A stretch of 64,000 nucleotides of DNA from Sphingomonas sp. Ag1 (GCF_000980895.1 NZ_LAZX01000094.1:1178001-1242000); one strand, 5' to 3'; positions 26,181 through 37,129 are shown, counted from the first letter of the stretch. Notes: generated from the sequence alone by a model not told the origin. Numbers and translations are program-made.

Positions 26181-26630
26181 ATGATCCTCGTCGCCGCGCT
26201 CCTGCTCGCCGGGGAGCCGACGGCGATCGGCGTGTACGACGCGTGGGGCGCGTTTCGCACCGGGTCGCCGCCGCGCTGTTACGCGATCACCTCTCCCGTG
26301 CGCTCGGGCAGCGGCGCTTTCGCCAGCATCGCCGCGCGCTTCGGCACCAGCCGCCGCCCCGCGCTCTACGTCCGCCTGTCGCGCCCGCGCGATGCGGCAG
26401 CGCCGGTCACGCTGGCGATCGGTGAGCGGCGCTTCGTGCTGACCGGCAACGATCGCTCTGTGTGGTCGCCCGACGCCGCCACCGACCGCGCGATCGTCGC
26501 GGCGATGCGCGGCGCGCGCAGCATGAGCGTCTCGACGCTCAACCGCGCCGGCCGCCCCTTTGCCGACAGCTATGCGCTGGGCGGCGCCGCTACCGCCATC
26601 GACGCCGCGACGCTGGGCTGCGCCGGCTAG
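26181..26630 (+). CDS. Exported hypothetical protein, possibly IalB-like
   Basis: 149 residues from the ATG at 26181 (GTG at 26175 is possible). A short signal ([11 protein letters not shown]) leads to [20 protein letters not shown], with the Trp and Cys spacing of invasion-associated-locus-B proteins, and a second Cys close to the C-terminus (LGCAG) that could pair with the first. The middle is a beta-rich domain with [13 protein letters not shown]. Function is unknown and the family match is uncertain. It is probably co-transcribed with the phosphatase upstream (24-bp gap) and rlmN downstream. Confidence 0.72.
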   Translation: MILVAALLLAGEPTAIGVYDAWGAFRTGSPPRCYAITSPVRSGSGAFASIAARFGTSRRPALYVRLSRPRDAAAPVTLAIGERRFVLTGNDRSVWSPDAATDRAIVAAMRGARSMSVSTLNRAGRPFADSYALGGAATAIDAATLGCAG

Positions 26631-26688
26631 GCGCCGCTGTCCGGCGGCCGTGCTGGAAATTCCCCCTGTCCTGCGCTATATGCGCGCG

Positions 26689-27894
26689 ATGCAGACAGTG
26701 TCGGCCGCGCCCATGCCCATCCCGGGGCACTTCGATCCCGTGCCCGTTGCCCGTGCGGTCACCCCGCGCGCCGATGGCCGCATTGACCTTGTCGGGCTGT
26801 CCAAGGACGAATTACGCGAAACGCTCGCCGCCGCCGGGCTTGAGCCGCGTCAGGCAAAGCTGCGCGCCAAGCAGATCTGGCACTGGATCTACAATCGCGG
26901 CGCGACCGATTTCTCGTCCATGACCGACATCGCCAAGGCGCAGCATCCGTGGCTCACCGAACGCTTCGTCATCGGCCGCCCGCAGGTGGTCGAGGCGCAG
27001 GTGTCGTCGGACGGCACGCGCAAGTGGCTGCTGCGTTCGGACGACGGCCAGGATTTCGAAATGGTCTTCATCCCCGATGCGGACCGCGGGACGCTGTGCG
27101 TGTCCAGCCAGGTCGGCTGCACGCTCAACTGCACCTTCTGCCACACCGGCACGATGAAGCTCGTGCGCAATCTTACCGCCGGCGAGATCGTCGGTCAGGT
27201 CATGCTGGCGCGCGATGGCCTTGGCGAATGGCCCAGCCAGCCGGAAGGCCGCATGCTCACCAACATCGTGATGATGGGCATGGGGGAGCCGCTCTACAAT
27301 TTCGACAATGTGCGCGACGCGCTCTCGGTGGTGATGGACGGCGACGGCCTTGCCCTGTCTAAGCGTCGTATCACCCTTTCCACCTCGGGCGTCGTGCCGA
27401 TGATGGCGCGCGCGGGGGCGGAGATTGGCGTCAACCTCGCCGTGTCGCTCCACGCCGTGACGAAACCGGTGCGTGACGAGATCGTGCCGCTCAACCGCAA
27501 ATACGGCATCGAGGAACTGCTCCAGGCGTGCGCCGACTACCCCGGCGCCAACAATGCCCGCCGCATCACGTTCGAATATGTGATGCTGAAGGACAAGAAC
27601 GATTCGGACGATGACGCGCGTGAACTGGTGCGCCTGCTGCGCCACTATCGCCTGCCGGCAAAGGTCAATCTGATCCCGTTCAATCCCTGGCCGGGCACCG
27701 CCTATGAATGTTCGACGCCGGAGCGGATTCGCGCCTTCTCGAACATCATCTTCGAAGCGGGCATTTCCGCGCCGGTGCGCACCCCGCGCGGCCGCGACAT
27801 TGACGCCGCCTGCGGCCAGCTCAAGACCGCGGCCGAGCGCAAGAGCCGCGCCCAGCTGGATCGCGAAGCAGCGGCCGAAGCTGCCGCCGCCTGA
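26689..27894 (+). CDS. rlmN: Dual-specificity rRNA/tRNA methyltransferase RlmN
   Basis: 401 residues, radical SAM enzyme with the cluster motif CTLNCTFC (CX3CX2C) in [41 protein letters not shown] and [10 protein letters not shown]. RlmN methylates C2 of A2503 in 23S rRNA and A37 of some tRNAs, using two conserved Cys, one near the C-terminus (DIDAACGQL). The N-terminus has no strong ribosome site; ATG 26689 or 26713 are both possible. Ends in a perfect terminator. Confidence 0.96.
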   Translation: MQTVSAAPMPIPGHFDPVPVARAVTPRADGRIDLVGLSKDELRETLAAAGLEPRQAKLRAKQIWHWIYNRGATDFSSMTDIAKAQHPWLTERFVIGRPQVVEAQVSSDGTRKWLLRSDDGQDFEMVFIPDADRGTLCVSSQVGCTLNCTFCHTGTMKLVRNLTAGEIVGQVMLARDGLGEWPSQPEGRMLTNIVMMGMGEPLYNFDNVRDALSVVMDGDGLALSKRRITLSTSGVVPMMARAGAEIGVNLAVSLHAVTKPVRDEIVPLNRKYGIEELLQACADYPGANNARRITFEYVMLKDKNDSDDDARELVRLLRHYRLPAKVNLIPFNPWPGTAYECSTPERIRAFSNIIFEAGISAPVRTPRGRDIDAACGQLKTAAERKSRAQLDREAAAEAAAA

Positions 27895-27916
27895 TCCCAT
27901 CGGCACAAACGCCATG

Positions 27917-27941
27917 AAGGGGAGGGCATTGCCCTCCCCTT
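27917..27941. terminator. Bidirectional terminator between rlmN and the Cdc48-like gene
   Basis: A perfect 11-bp stem AAGGGGAGGGC/GCCCTCCCCTT with loop ATT lies between two convergent stops. Both sides are followed by short pyrimidine runs. Confidence 0.85.
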
Positions 27942-27948
27942 CTTGCGT

Positions 27949-30240
<2,292 letters not shown>

Positions 30241-30247
30241 TGCACTT

Positions 30248-30254
30248 CTCCTCC
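30248..30254 (-). promoter_or_regulatory. Ribosome binding site deciding the TTG start of the Cdc48-like gene
   Basis: GGAGGAG on the minus strand, seven bases from TTG at 30240-30238. It is the only strong Shine-Dalgarno site near the family-conserved N-terminus (ADVETQAQKLQVAN). Confidence 0.8.
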
Positions 30255-30363
30255 GGGCTAGGCGACGATAGATATGGAAGCGCGCCCGCGTTTTTAGAGG
30301 GGTGCCACCCGTGATCGTAACGCTTCGGGTCCGACGACGTGCCCGCGCGCGCGCGACAGGCAC

Positions 30364-30392
30364 AAAAAAAGGGCCGGTCCGAAGACCAGCCC
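30364..30392 (-). terminator. Orphan rho-independent terminator (3' end of the candidate small RNA)
   Basis: The minus-strand stem GGGCTGGTC/GACCGGCCC (one G-U pair), tetraloop TTCG, is followed by T7. It lies about 125 bp upstream of the Cdc48-like start and points towards it. An attenuator in that gene's leader is the alternative reading. Confidence 0.85.
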
Positions 30393-30425
30393 ATGAAAGT
30401 TTTTAGGAGAGGATGCCTGAAAGGC
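30364..30425 (-). ncRNA. Candidate small RNA with anti-Shine-Dalgarno segment
   Basis: Reading the minus strand from about 30425: a short hairpin GCCT-TTC-AGGC, an unpaired stretch containing CCUCUCCU (complement of 30405-30412; pairs with AGGAGAGG ribosome sites) and an A5 tract, then a 9-bp hairpin with UUCG tetraloop and a U7 run. No gene upstream on that strand would need this terminator, because the neighbouring LysR gene is divergent. A weak promoter (TTGCAC at 30460-30455, AATTAG around 30436-30431) would start transcription at the first hairpin; a start further upstream is also possible. The rest of the 328-bp gap (30241-30568) must hold the promoters of the ATPase and LysR genes, and I see no other gene in it. 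Confidence 0.55.
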
Positions 30426-30568
30426 CCGCCCTAATTGCCGTCGGGGTGTCTTTTGTGCAAGTGCGAAGAAACGAATGATGAATGCAAAACCTGCAATCGT
30501 CACTCGTGCCGCTTGTTCCGGCACCGGGCCGGTCTCATGATGGCCGGATATAGGGGAATGATCAGTCC

Positions 30569-31459
30569 ATGCGCCGTTTGCCGCCGCTGACTGCGATCGA
30601 GGCCTTTGTGGCCGTGGCACGGCTGGGCTCGATCAAGGCCGCCGCGCAGGAACTGGCGCTGTCCAATCCTGCCTTGAGCCGCCGGATCCAGACGCTCGAA
30701 CGCTTCCTTGGCCGCCCCCTGTTCGACCGGCGGCATCAGGCGATGGTGTTGAACGGCGATGGCGAACGGCTGCTGGCGCAGATCGCGCCGCTGCTCGATC
30801 AATTGTCCGACGCGGTCGAATCGATGACCAGCGCGGTCGACGTGCTGCGCCTGCGCCTCGGCGTCCTCCCGCTGTTCGCCTCGCAGCGCCTGTTCCCGCG
30901 GCTGGGCGAGTTGCGCAGCGCACACCCGGAAATCCATCTCGACATCGATACCGGCGCCCACGGCATCGCCCGGCTCGGCGAGGGGCTCGATGCGGTCATC
31001 GCGCTCGCCCGCGACATTGACCCCAGCCTCTATGCCCGCCGGCTCGACCGCAACAGCGTCTATGTCATCGGCAGCCGCACCTTGGTGGATCGCGCCGACC
31101 CGATCGTCCGGCCGCAGCAACTCGCGACGCTGACCGCGCTCGTCCATCGCGAGATGCCCGACACCTTCACCGCCTGGCGCCAGGCGGCGGGGCTCCACGA
31201 TATCGAGCCGCTGGCGGTCGACCATTTCGATTCGGGCGCGCTGATGCTGGAGGCGGCGGCACAGGGGCTCGGCGTCGCCTTCATGCACGAAAGCCATTTT
31301 CAGGACGCGGCCGACCCGCGCCTCGTCCGGCTGTTCGATATCGAGGTGGTGAGCCCGTACAGCTATTGGTTCGTCTGCCGCCCGCGGGCGCTGCAGCTCA
31401 AACAGGTGCGGATCTTCCGCGACTGGCTCGTGACGACGCTCGCGGCCGAGAACGTCTGA
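30569..31459 (+). CDS. LysR family transcriptional regulator (GcvA-like)
   Basis: 296 residues. The N-terminal winged helix is typical (PPLTAIEAFVAVARLGSIKAAA, LSNPALSRRIQTLERFLG), followed by a two-lobed effector-binding domain. The RRLPPLTAIEAFVAVAR opening and the HDIEPLAVDHFDSGALMLEAAAQG-type region resemble GcvA/AmpR-group regulators. The effector is unknown. LysR proteins usually control a divergent neighbour, which here would be the candidate small RNA and Cdc48-like gene. AGGGGA lies about 12 bases before the ATG. Confidence 0.88.
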   Translation: MRRLPPLTAIEAFVAVARLGSIKAAAQELALSNPALSRRIQTLERFLGRPLFDRRHQAMVLNGDGERLLAQIAPLLDQLSDAVESMTSAVDVLRLRLGVLPLFASQRLFPRLGELRSAHPEIHLDIDTGAHGIARLGEGLDAVIALARDIDPSLYARRLDRNSVYVIGSRTLVDRADPIVRPQQLATLTALVHREMPDTFTAWRQAAGLHDIEPLAVDHFDSGALMLEAAAQGLGVAFMHESHFQDAADPRLVRLFDIEVVSPYSYWFVCRPRALQLKQVRIFRDWLVTTLAAENV

Positions 31460-31492
31460 CTGTCAGCGGGTATCGGCAGAACACCGGACGGC

Positions 31493-31514
31493 GCGGGCGG
31501 ATCTCTCCGCCCGC
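31493..31514. terminator. GC-rich hairpin between convergent lysR and cyclophilin genes
   Basis: A perfect 9-bp stem GCGGGCGGA/TCCGCCCGC with loop TCTC, without a U-run. It probably ends one or both transcripts. Confidence 0.5.
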
Positions 31515-31561
31515 ACCCCGGCGGAACGGTCACGCAGCCACCCGGCGGCGTGACCCGTCGC

Positions 31562-32017
31562 TTACTCGGCGCGTGCCTTGACGATCTTGCCCGGCTCGCG
31601 CGGCGGCTCGCCCTTGGGCAGTGCGTCGATCAGCTCCATGCCGTTCGTCACTTCGCCCCACACGGTGTACTGGCCGTCGAGGAAGCGCGCGTCGTCGAAG
31701 CAGATGAAGAACTGCGAATTGGCGCTGTTCGGATCGTTGGTCCGCGCCATCGAGCAGACGCCGCGCACGTGCGGCTCCTTCGAAAACTCCTGCTTCAGGT
31801 TCGGCTTGTCCGACCCGTGCATGCCGGTGCCCGTCGGATCACCGCCCTGCGCCATGAAGCCCGGGATCACGCGGTGGAACACGACGCCGTCGTAAAAGCC
31901 CTCGTTGGCCAGTTCGGCGATGCGCTTGACGTGCTCGGGCGCCAGATCCGGGCGCAGCTTGATCGTCACGTCGCCGCCATCCAGCGTCAGCGTCAGGGTG
32001 TTGTAGGTATCGGCCAT
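31562..32017 (-). CDS. Cyclophilin-type peptidyl-prolyl cis-trans isomerase, cytoplasmic
   Basis: 151 residues from the ATG at 32017, with GGAGG upstream. Cyclophilin core: FHRVIPGFMAQGGDPTGTG (catalytic Arg and Phe), SMARTNDPNSANSQFFIC, and VWGEVTNGMELID. No signal peptide in this start choice, so it acts in the cytoplasm like PpiB. It speeds proline isomerisation during folding. The insert MHGSDKPNLKQEF is typical of the alphaproteobacterial form. Confidence 0.94.
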   Translation of the reverse strand: MADTYNTLTLTLDGGDVTIKLRPDLAPEHVKRIAELANEGFYDGVVFHRVIPGFMAQGGDPTGTGMHGSDKPNLKQEFSKEPHVRGVCSMARTNDPNSANSQFFICFDDARFLDGQYTVWGEVTNGMELIDALPKGEPPREPGKIVKARAE

Positions 32018-32154
32018 CGCAAGCCTCCTTCGGGTTATCCGGAAAGCCGGCGCCCTACCCGTCGGCCCTCCCGAACGCAAACCCGCAGGCGGTTGGCACG
32101 CGACTTTCCGCCCGCTAGGAGCCGCACGGATCAACCCGCCGGAGGAGGCCAGCG

Positions 32155-33564
32155 ATGAGCGAAACCGAACTCCGTCATGCCGATCGCGCGGGCGAGGATG
32201 AAGGCCAGCTCGACGCGGATGATCGGCTGAAGCCCGATTTTGTCGATGCGGTGCTCGATGCGGTCGAGCGCGGCGATACCGAGGAAGCGCAGCGCCTCGT
32301 CGAACCGCTCCACCCCGCCGACATTGCCGACCTGTTCGAGCTGACGCCGGAGGACCGCCGCGCCGCTCTGGCCTCGGCGGTCGCCGACCTGCTCGATGGC
32401 GACGTGTTCGCCGAGATGAACGATTACGTCCGCGAACAGCTGATCGACGCGCTCGACGCGCGGCAGGTCGCGGACATCGCGTCCGAACTCGACACCGATG
32501 ACGCGGTCGCGATCATCGAGGATCTCGACGCCGACGACCAGCGCGAGGTGCTCCGCGCGATGGAGCCCGACGATCGCGCGGCGATCGAGGAGGCGCTGAG
32601 CTATCCGGAGGAATCCGCCGGCCGCCTGATGCAGCGCGAGCTGATCGCGGTGCCGGAACATTGGACGGTCGGCGACACGCTCGATTTCCTGCGCGGTGAC
32701 GAGGAACTCACCACCGACTTCTGGGAAATCTTCGTCGTCGATCCGCAGCACAAGCCGGTCGGCACCTGCGCGCTGTCCTGGATCCTGCGCACGCCGCGCG
32801 CGATCGCCATCTCGGACGTCATGGCGCGCGAACAGACGCTGATCCCGGTCGACATGGATCAGGAAGAGGTCGCGCTCCGCTTCCAGAAATACGCGCTGAT
32901 TTCCGCCGCGGTGGTCGACAATTCCGGCCGCCTGGTCGGCATGATCACCGTCGACGATATCGTCCACATCATTCAGGAAGAGGCCGGCGAGGACGCGCTC
33001 TTGCTCTCGGGCGCTGGCGAAGGCGACATCAACGAGCCGGTGTTCGACAGCTACAAGGCGCGCGTCCGCTGGCTGATCGCCAACCTGTTCACCGCGCTCC
33101 TCGCCTCGTTCATCATCTCCCGGTTTGAGGGTACGATCGAACGCATGGTCGCGCTCGCCACCTTGATGCCGATCGTCGCTGGCGTCGGCGGCAATGCCGG
33201 CACGCAGACGCTGGCCGTCACCGTGCGCGCCATGGCCACCAACCAGCTGACGCAATCCAACACCGCGCGCGCGATCGGCCGCGAGATCCGCGTCGCCCTG
33301 CTCAACGGCGCGACCATCGCGCTGGTAATCGGCACCGGCGTCGCGCTGATCTTCGCCAACGTCCTCTTGGGCGGCGTGATTGCCGCGGCGATGATGACCA
33401 ACATCCTCGTCGCCGGGCTCGCCGGCGTCCTCGTGCCGGTGGTGCTGGAACGGCTGCGCGCCGATCCCGCGGTCGCCTCCTCGGTGTTCGTCACCATGAC
33501 CACCGATTCGATCGGCTTCCTCGCCTTCCTCGGCCTCGCCAGCGCCTCTGGCCTGGTGGGCTGA
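32155..33564 (+). CDS. mgtE: Magnesium transporter MgtE
   Basis: 469 residues with the three MgtE parts. An acidic N-terminal helical domain (residues about 30-150, DIADLFELTPEDRRAAL and repeated EDLDADDQREVL-type helices) comes first, then a tandem CBS pair (VPEHWTVGDTLDFLR, LIPVDMDQEEVALRFQKY) and five membrane helices with ATLMPIVAGVGGNAGTQTL at the pore. The cytoplasmic domains sense Mg2+ and close the dimeric channel when it is plentiful. Ribosome site GGAGGAGG. A DUF1489 gene follows 39 bp downstream. Confidence 0.95.
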   Translation: MSETELRHADRAGEDEGQLDADDRLKPDFVDAVLDAVERGDTEEAQRLVEPLHPADIADLFELTPEDRRAALASAVADLLDGDVFAEMNDYVREQLIDALDARQVADIASELDTDDAVAIIEDLDADDQREVLRAMEPDDRAAIEEALSYPEESAGRLMQRELIAVPEHWTVGDTLDFLRGDEELTTDFWEIFVVDPQHKPVGTCALSWILRTPRAIAISDVMAREQTLIPVDMDQEEVALRFQKYALISAAVVDNSGRLVGMITVDDIVHIIQEEAGEDALLLSGAGEGDINEPVFDSYKARVRWLIANLFTALLASFIISRFEGTIERMVALATLMPIVAGVGGNAGTQTLAVTVRAMATNQLTQSNTARAIGREIRVALLNGATIALVIGTGVALIFANVLLGGVIAAAMMTNILVAGLAGVLVPVVLERLRADPAVASSVFVTMTTDSIGFLAFLGLASASGLVG

Positions 33565-33603
33565 CACTCCCCACATGGCAGCCTCCCCTGCTGCCGGAGA
33601 GCC

Positions 33604-34008
33604 ATGCCGCTTCACATCACGAAAGTCGCTTTCGGCCACACGGCCGTCGAGCATCTCGCCGATCGGCTGCGTGAGCGCGGCGAGGAAGGCCCGCTGTTCC
33701 TGACCACGCGCTATCTGCCCAAACGGCATGAGGAGATCGCCGGCCAGGGCTCACTGTTCTGGATCATCAAGCACCAGCTCGTCGCCCGTTCGCCGATCCT
33801 CGGCTTCGGCGAGGCGGAGGGCGGCCGCGTCGCGATCCACATCGATCCGGTGCTTCGCATGGTCGCCGCCCGGCCCAAGCGCGCGCACCAGGGCTGGCGC
33901 TATCTTGAGGATGCCGATGCGCCCGCCGACCTCGACGGCGACGGCAGCGGCATGGCGACCTTGCCCCCCGCCCTGCTCGGCAAGCTGGCGGAGCTTGGCC
34001 TCGTATAA
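33604..34008 (+). CDS. DUF1489 family protein
   Basis: 134 residues, MPLHITKVAFGHTAVEHLA start with GGAGAG upstream. The sequence matches the alphaproteobacterial DUF1489 family (FLTTRYLPKRHEEIAGQGSL, FWIIKHQLVARSPILGF). The fold and function are unknown. It is basic in the centre and soluble, with no export signal. It is probably transcribed with mgtE and converges on divK. Confidence 0.85.
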   Translation: MPLHITKVAFGHTAVEHLADRLRERGEEGPLFLTTRYLPKRHEEIAGQGSLFWIIKHQLVARSPILGFGEAEGGRVAIHIDPVLRMVAARPKRAHQGWRYLEDADAPADLDGDGSGMATLPPALLGKLAELGLV

Positions 34009-34021
34009 GCGGGCGCGCCGA

Positions 34022-34384
34022 TCAGATCAGCGCGCGCACCGTCTCCATGAACCGCACCAGGCTGATCGGCTTCGACACATAGGCTTCCGCCCCCGCCGCC
34101 CGGATCCGCTCCTCGTCGTCGCGCCCGGCATAGGCGGTGACCGCCATCACCGGGATACGCTGCAATTCCTCGTCCGCCTTCAACTCCAGGATCAGTTCAT
34201 AGCCCGTCACATAGGGCATCTGGATGTCCATGATGATGAGGTCGGGCAGGCAGGCGCGCGCCTGCGCCACCGCCTCGCGTCCGTCGCGCACCGGCTCTGC
34301 CTCGAAATCATGCGCCCGCAACAGGTCGCAGAACAGCTTGAGGTTGAGTTCGTTGTCCTCGACAACGAGCACCTTCTTTGCCAC
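34022..34384 (-). CDS. divK: DivK-like single-domain response regulator
   Basis: 120 residues from a GTG at 34384. The opening KKVLVVEDNELNLKLFCDLL and phosphoacceptor Asp53 (LIIMDIQMP) with AVTAYA and YVSKPIS line up with Caulobacter DivK, where D53 is also the phosphorylation site. DivK is phosphorylated by DivJ/PleC-type kinases and controls the DivL-CckA-CtrA cell-cycle pathway. It has no output domain. In Caulobacter and many relatives pleD follows divK, but here a convergent gene follows instead. It is divergent from the DUF3572-HAD pair. Confidence 0.92.
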   Translation of the reverse strand: MAKKVLVVEDNELNLKLFCDLLRAHDFEAEPVRDGREAVAQARACLPDLIIMDIQMPYVTGYELILELKADEELQRIPVMAVTAYAGRDDEERIRAAGAEAYVSKPISLVRFMETVRALI

Positions 34385-34422
34385 GCGCGTTAGATCCCCC
34401 GATTGGTGAACGACAATAGGCA

Positions 34423-34698
34423 ATGAAAATAGCCGATTCAAACGGAGAACCTGCCGACGCGCTCGCGCTGCAGGCGCTGGCCTGGACATTGTCCGATTCC
34501 GACCGCGCGGGACGCCTGCTGGCGCTGACCGGGCTTCACCCCCATGATCTGCGCGAACGCATTGGCGAGCCCTCCGTCCTCGCCGCCTGCCTCCTGTTTC
34601 TGGAGGCGCATGAACCCGATCTCATCGCCTGCGCGTCTGTGCTGGATTGCAAACCCGAGGCGCTGGTGCGCGCCCGCCACGAACTGGAGAGGCTATGA
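34423..34698 (+). CDS. DUF3572 family protein
   Basis: 91 residues, all-helical by composition, matching the small alphaproteobacterial DUF3572 family (ALALQALAWTLSDSDRAGRLLALTG, LAACLLFLEAHEPDLIACA). Function unknown. It is encoded 38 bp from divK on the opposite strand and overlaps the next gene start (ATGA). Conserved closeness to divK suggests, but does not prove, a cell-cycle link. Confidence 0.82.
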   Translation: MKIADSNGEPADALALQALAWTLSDSDRAGRLLALTGLHPHDLRERIGEPSVLAACLLFLEAHEPDLIACASVLDCKPEALVRARHELERL

Positions 34699-35351
34699 CC
34701 CGACCGCTGCTGATTTCCGATTGCGACGAGGTGCTGATCCACATGGTGCGCCATTTCGGCGACTGGCTGGATGAGGCGCACGATATCGAATTCACGCCCT
34801 CGAGCTGGGAACTGGGACGCAACATGCGCCGGCGCAGCGGTGGCGACGCCCCCAGCCGGGAGGAGATGCGCGGCTTCCTCGATGGCTTCTTCCCGGCCGA
34901 GATGCACCGCCAGACGCTGGTCCCCCACGCGCGCGACGCGCTGGCGCGGATCGCCGAGGTTGCTGACATCGTCATCCTCACCAACCTGCAGGACAGCTGC
35001 CGCACCCACCGCATGGATCAGCTTGCCGCCTTCGGCATCGCGCACCGCGTGGAATGCAACCAGGGGCCAAAGGGCGGCCCGGTCGCCGCGCTCGTCGCAG
35101 AGCATGGCAATCCGGTAACGGTGTTCGTCGACGATCTGCCGATGCACCATGAATCGGTCGCCGAACATGCGCCGCAGGTCCATCGCCTGCACATGGTGGC
35201 CGAGCCTGCGCTTGCCCCCGGCGTGCCCGCCGCCCCGGCCGCGCACGCGCGGATCGATGCCTGGCCGGATGCGCTTCCCTGGATCATCGATCGTCTCGCC
35301 AGCGGTCAGCACGCGCCCACCCCGCTGCGCACCGCCGCCGCGCACGGTTGA
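34695..35351 (+). CDS. HAD-like hydrolase, unknown substrate
   Basis: 218 residues from MTRPLLISDCDEVLIHMV. The SDCDEVL segment fits HAD motif I (D-x-D), ILTNLQ fits motif II (S/T after beta-2), KGGPVAAL supplies a Lys and VTVFVDDLPMHHES fits motif IV. A phosphatase or phosphotransferase is likely, but the cap domain gives no substrate clue. It is coupled to the DUF3572 gene by a 4-bp overlap. The Pro/Ala-rich C-terminal 30 residues look disordered. Confidence 0.78.
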   Translation: MTRPLLISDCDEVLIHMVRHFGDWLDEAHDIEFTPSSWELGRNMRRRSGGDAPSREEMRGFLDGFFPAEMHRQTLVPHARDALARIAEVADIVILTNLQDSCRTHRMDQLAAFGIAHRVECNQGPKGGPVAALVAEHGNPVTVFVDDLPMHHESVAEHAPQVHRLHMVAEPALAPGVPAAPAAHARIDAWPDALPWIIDRLASGQHAPTPLRTAAAHG

Positions 35352-35384
35352 CCGCGAACGGCGGCTGGTGTTCTACCCCGGACC

Positions 35385-35849
35385 ATGACTGACCGTATCG
35401 ATCGCAAGCTCGAAGAGCTCGGGCTCACCCTCCCCACGGCGGCTGCGCCCGTCGCCACTTATGTCCCGACGGTCGAGGCCGGCGGCCTGCTCCATGTCTC
35501 GGGCCAGCTGCCGTTCCGCGATGGCAAGGTCGTGACCGGCCGCCTCGGCGACGATCTCGATGTCGCCGCCGGTTCGGACGCTGCCGTGCTTTGCGCGCTG
35601 ATGGTCGTGGCGCAGGTCAAGGCCGCGCTCGGCGACCTGTCGCGCGTCGCGCGCATCGTGAAGCTCGGCGTGTTCGTGAACTCGGCCCCCGGCTTCGGCG
35701 ATCAGCCCGAAGTCGCCAATGGCGCGTCGGACCTGATGGTCGCGCTGTTCGGCGATGCCGGCAAGCACGCCCGCGCCGCGGTCGGCGTCGCTGCCCTGCC
35801 GCGCAACGCTGCGGTCGAGATCGATGCCATCATCGAAGTGGCGCGCTGA
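35385..35849 (+). CDS. RidA family protein
   Basis: 154 residues of the YjgF/YER057c/UK114 family. [45 protein letters not shown] and the closing [15 protein letters not shown] are family motifs. The Arg that binds imine intermediates in RidA is seen in [14 protein letters not shown]. The protein probably hydrolyses reactive enamine/imine products of PLP enzymes, or belongs to a related subgroup with an unknown role. It forms a trimer in known members. Confidence 0.9.
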   Translation: MTDRIDRKLEELGLTLPTAAAPVATYVPTVEAGGLLHVSGQLPFRDGKVVTGRLGDDLDVAAGSDAAVLCALMVVAQVKAALGDLSRVARIVKLGVFVNSAPGFGDQPEVANGASDLMVALFGDAGKHARAAVGVAALPRNAAVEIDAIIEVAR

Positions 35850-35882
35850 ACCTTCGCGCTACCCGGTCGTTCCGGCCAAGCC

Positions 35883-36002
35883 GTGCGCTTGCCTGACCAG
35901 ATCTTTTCCGAATCGGCGCCAGCCGCGGCTTATCCCCGCGCGCTGGCGCGCTTCCTCCATCCTGTCTGCCCCCCGGACATGACGGGGACTGTGGCCGAAT
36001 GA
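35883..36002 (+). CDS. Possible 39-codon leader ORF or remnant
   Basis: A GTG-started frame fills the 149-bp gap between ridA and the FemAB-like gene and ends in TGA overlapping that gene's ATG (ATGA). The product ([13 protein letters not shown]... ending DMTGTVAE) is not recognised. The ribosome site is weak. It may be a coupled leader peptide, the remnant of a gene lost from this position, or chance. Confidence 0.25.
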   Translation: MRLPDQIFSESAPAAAYPRALARFLHPVCPPDMTGTVAE

Positions 36003-37126
36003 ACCTCTCGGCCCGCATGATGCACGGCGTCGCCAGCATCTCGGCGGAACAGTGGGATGCCTGCGCCGGCACCGCCCATCCCTTCGTCAGCCACGCCTTC
36101 CTCTCCGCACTGGAGGATTCGGGCAGCGTCGGCGGTCGCACCGGGTGGCAGCCGGTACCCGTCGTCGTCGATGGCGCGGATGGCGCGCCGATCGCCGTCG
36201 CCCCCGCTTATGCAAAGGCGCACAGCCAGGGAGAATATGTCTTCGACCATGCCTGGGCCGATGCGTGGGAGCGCGCAGGCGGGCGCTATTATCCCAAGCT
36301 TCAGGTCGCCGCCCCCTTCACCCCCGTGCCCGGCCCCCGGCTGCTGTTGCGCGATCCCAGCGCCGCGCCGGCGCTGATTGCGGCGCTGGAGGCGGTGACC
36401 GATCAGCATGATCTGTCCTCCGCCCATGCCACCTTCGTCGCCCCCGATCAGATCGACGCCTTCGAGGCCGCCGGCTGGCTGATCCGCGAGGGCACGCAAT
36501 TCCACTGGCGCAACCAGGGCTTCGCCAGTTTCGACGATTTCCTCGCCACCCTCGCCAGCCGAAAGCGCAAGGCGATCCGCAAGGAACGCGCCGCCGCCGT
36601 TGAGGGGCTGACGATCCGCCACCTCGTCGGCGATCAGATCGGCAAGCGCGAATGGGACGCCTTTTGGACCTTCTACCAGGATACCGGCAGCCGAAAGTGG
36701 GGCCGCCCGTATCTCACCCGCGCCTTCTTCCCGATGCTGGGCGAACGGATGGGCGATCGCGTGCTGCTGATCCTCGCAGAGCGTGACGGCCAGCCAATCG
36801 CCGGCGCGCTCAACCTGATCGGCGCCGACACGCTCTACGGCCGCTATTGGGGCTGTACGGAGGACGTGCCGTTCCTGCACTTCGAGCTGTGCTATTATCA
36901 GGCGATCGACATTGCGATCGAACGCGGGCTTTCGACGGTGGAGGCCGGCGCGCAGGGCGAGCACAAGCTGATGCGCGGCTATGCGCCCGTCCCCACCTGG
37001 TCGGCGCATTATTTCCCCAACCCCGGCTTCCGCCGCGCGGTGGCCGATTTCCTCGCCCGCGAACGCGTCGCGGTGGAGGCAGACCAGGAATTCCTCGGTC
37101 AGCTCACTCCCTTCCGCAAGGGCTGA
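35999..37126 (+). CDS. FemAB-like GNAT family protein (DUF482/peptidogalycan type)
   Basis: 375 residues, two GNAT-like halves. FDHAWADAWERAGGRYYPKLQ, PFTPVPGPRLLLRD, SRKRKAIRKERAA and YGRYWGCTEDVPFLHFELCYYQAIDIAIERG are characteristic of the family often annotated as peptidoglycan biosynthesis N-acyltransferase. EAGAQGEHKLMRGYAPVPTWSAHYF near the end is highly conserved. The biochemical role is not established; transfer of an acyl or aminoacyl group is inferred from the fold. No signal or membrane segment. Confidence 0.88.
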   Translation: MNLSARMMHGVASISAEQWDACAGTAHPFVSHAFLSALEDSGSVGGRTGWQPVPVVVDGADGAPIAVAPAYAKAHSQGEYVFDHAWADAWERAGGRYYPKLQVAAPFTPVPGPRLLLRDPSAAPALIAALEAVTDQHDLSSAHATFVAPDQIDAFEAAGWLIREGTQFHWRNQGFASFDDFLATLASRKRKAIRKERAAAVEGLTIRHLVGDQIGKREWDAFWTFYQDTGSRKWGRPYLTRAFFPMLGERMGDRVLLILAERDGQPIAGALNLIGADTLYGRYWGCTEDVPFLHFELCYYQAIDIAIERGLSTVEAGAQGEHKLMRGYAPVPTWSAHYFPNPGFRRAVADFLARERVAVEADQEFLGQLTPFRKG

Positions 37127-37129
37127 TCG

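Noticed and set aside
30371..30540. 6S RNA or SRP RNA as identity of the minus-strand transcript
   Set aside because: I could not fold the region into the 6S closed-bubble shape, and the SRP tetraloop GGAA with its conserved helix is missing.
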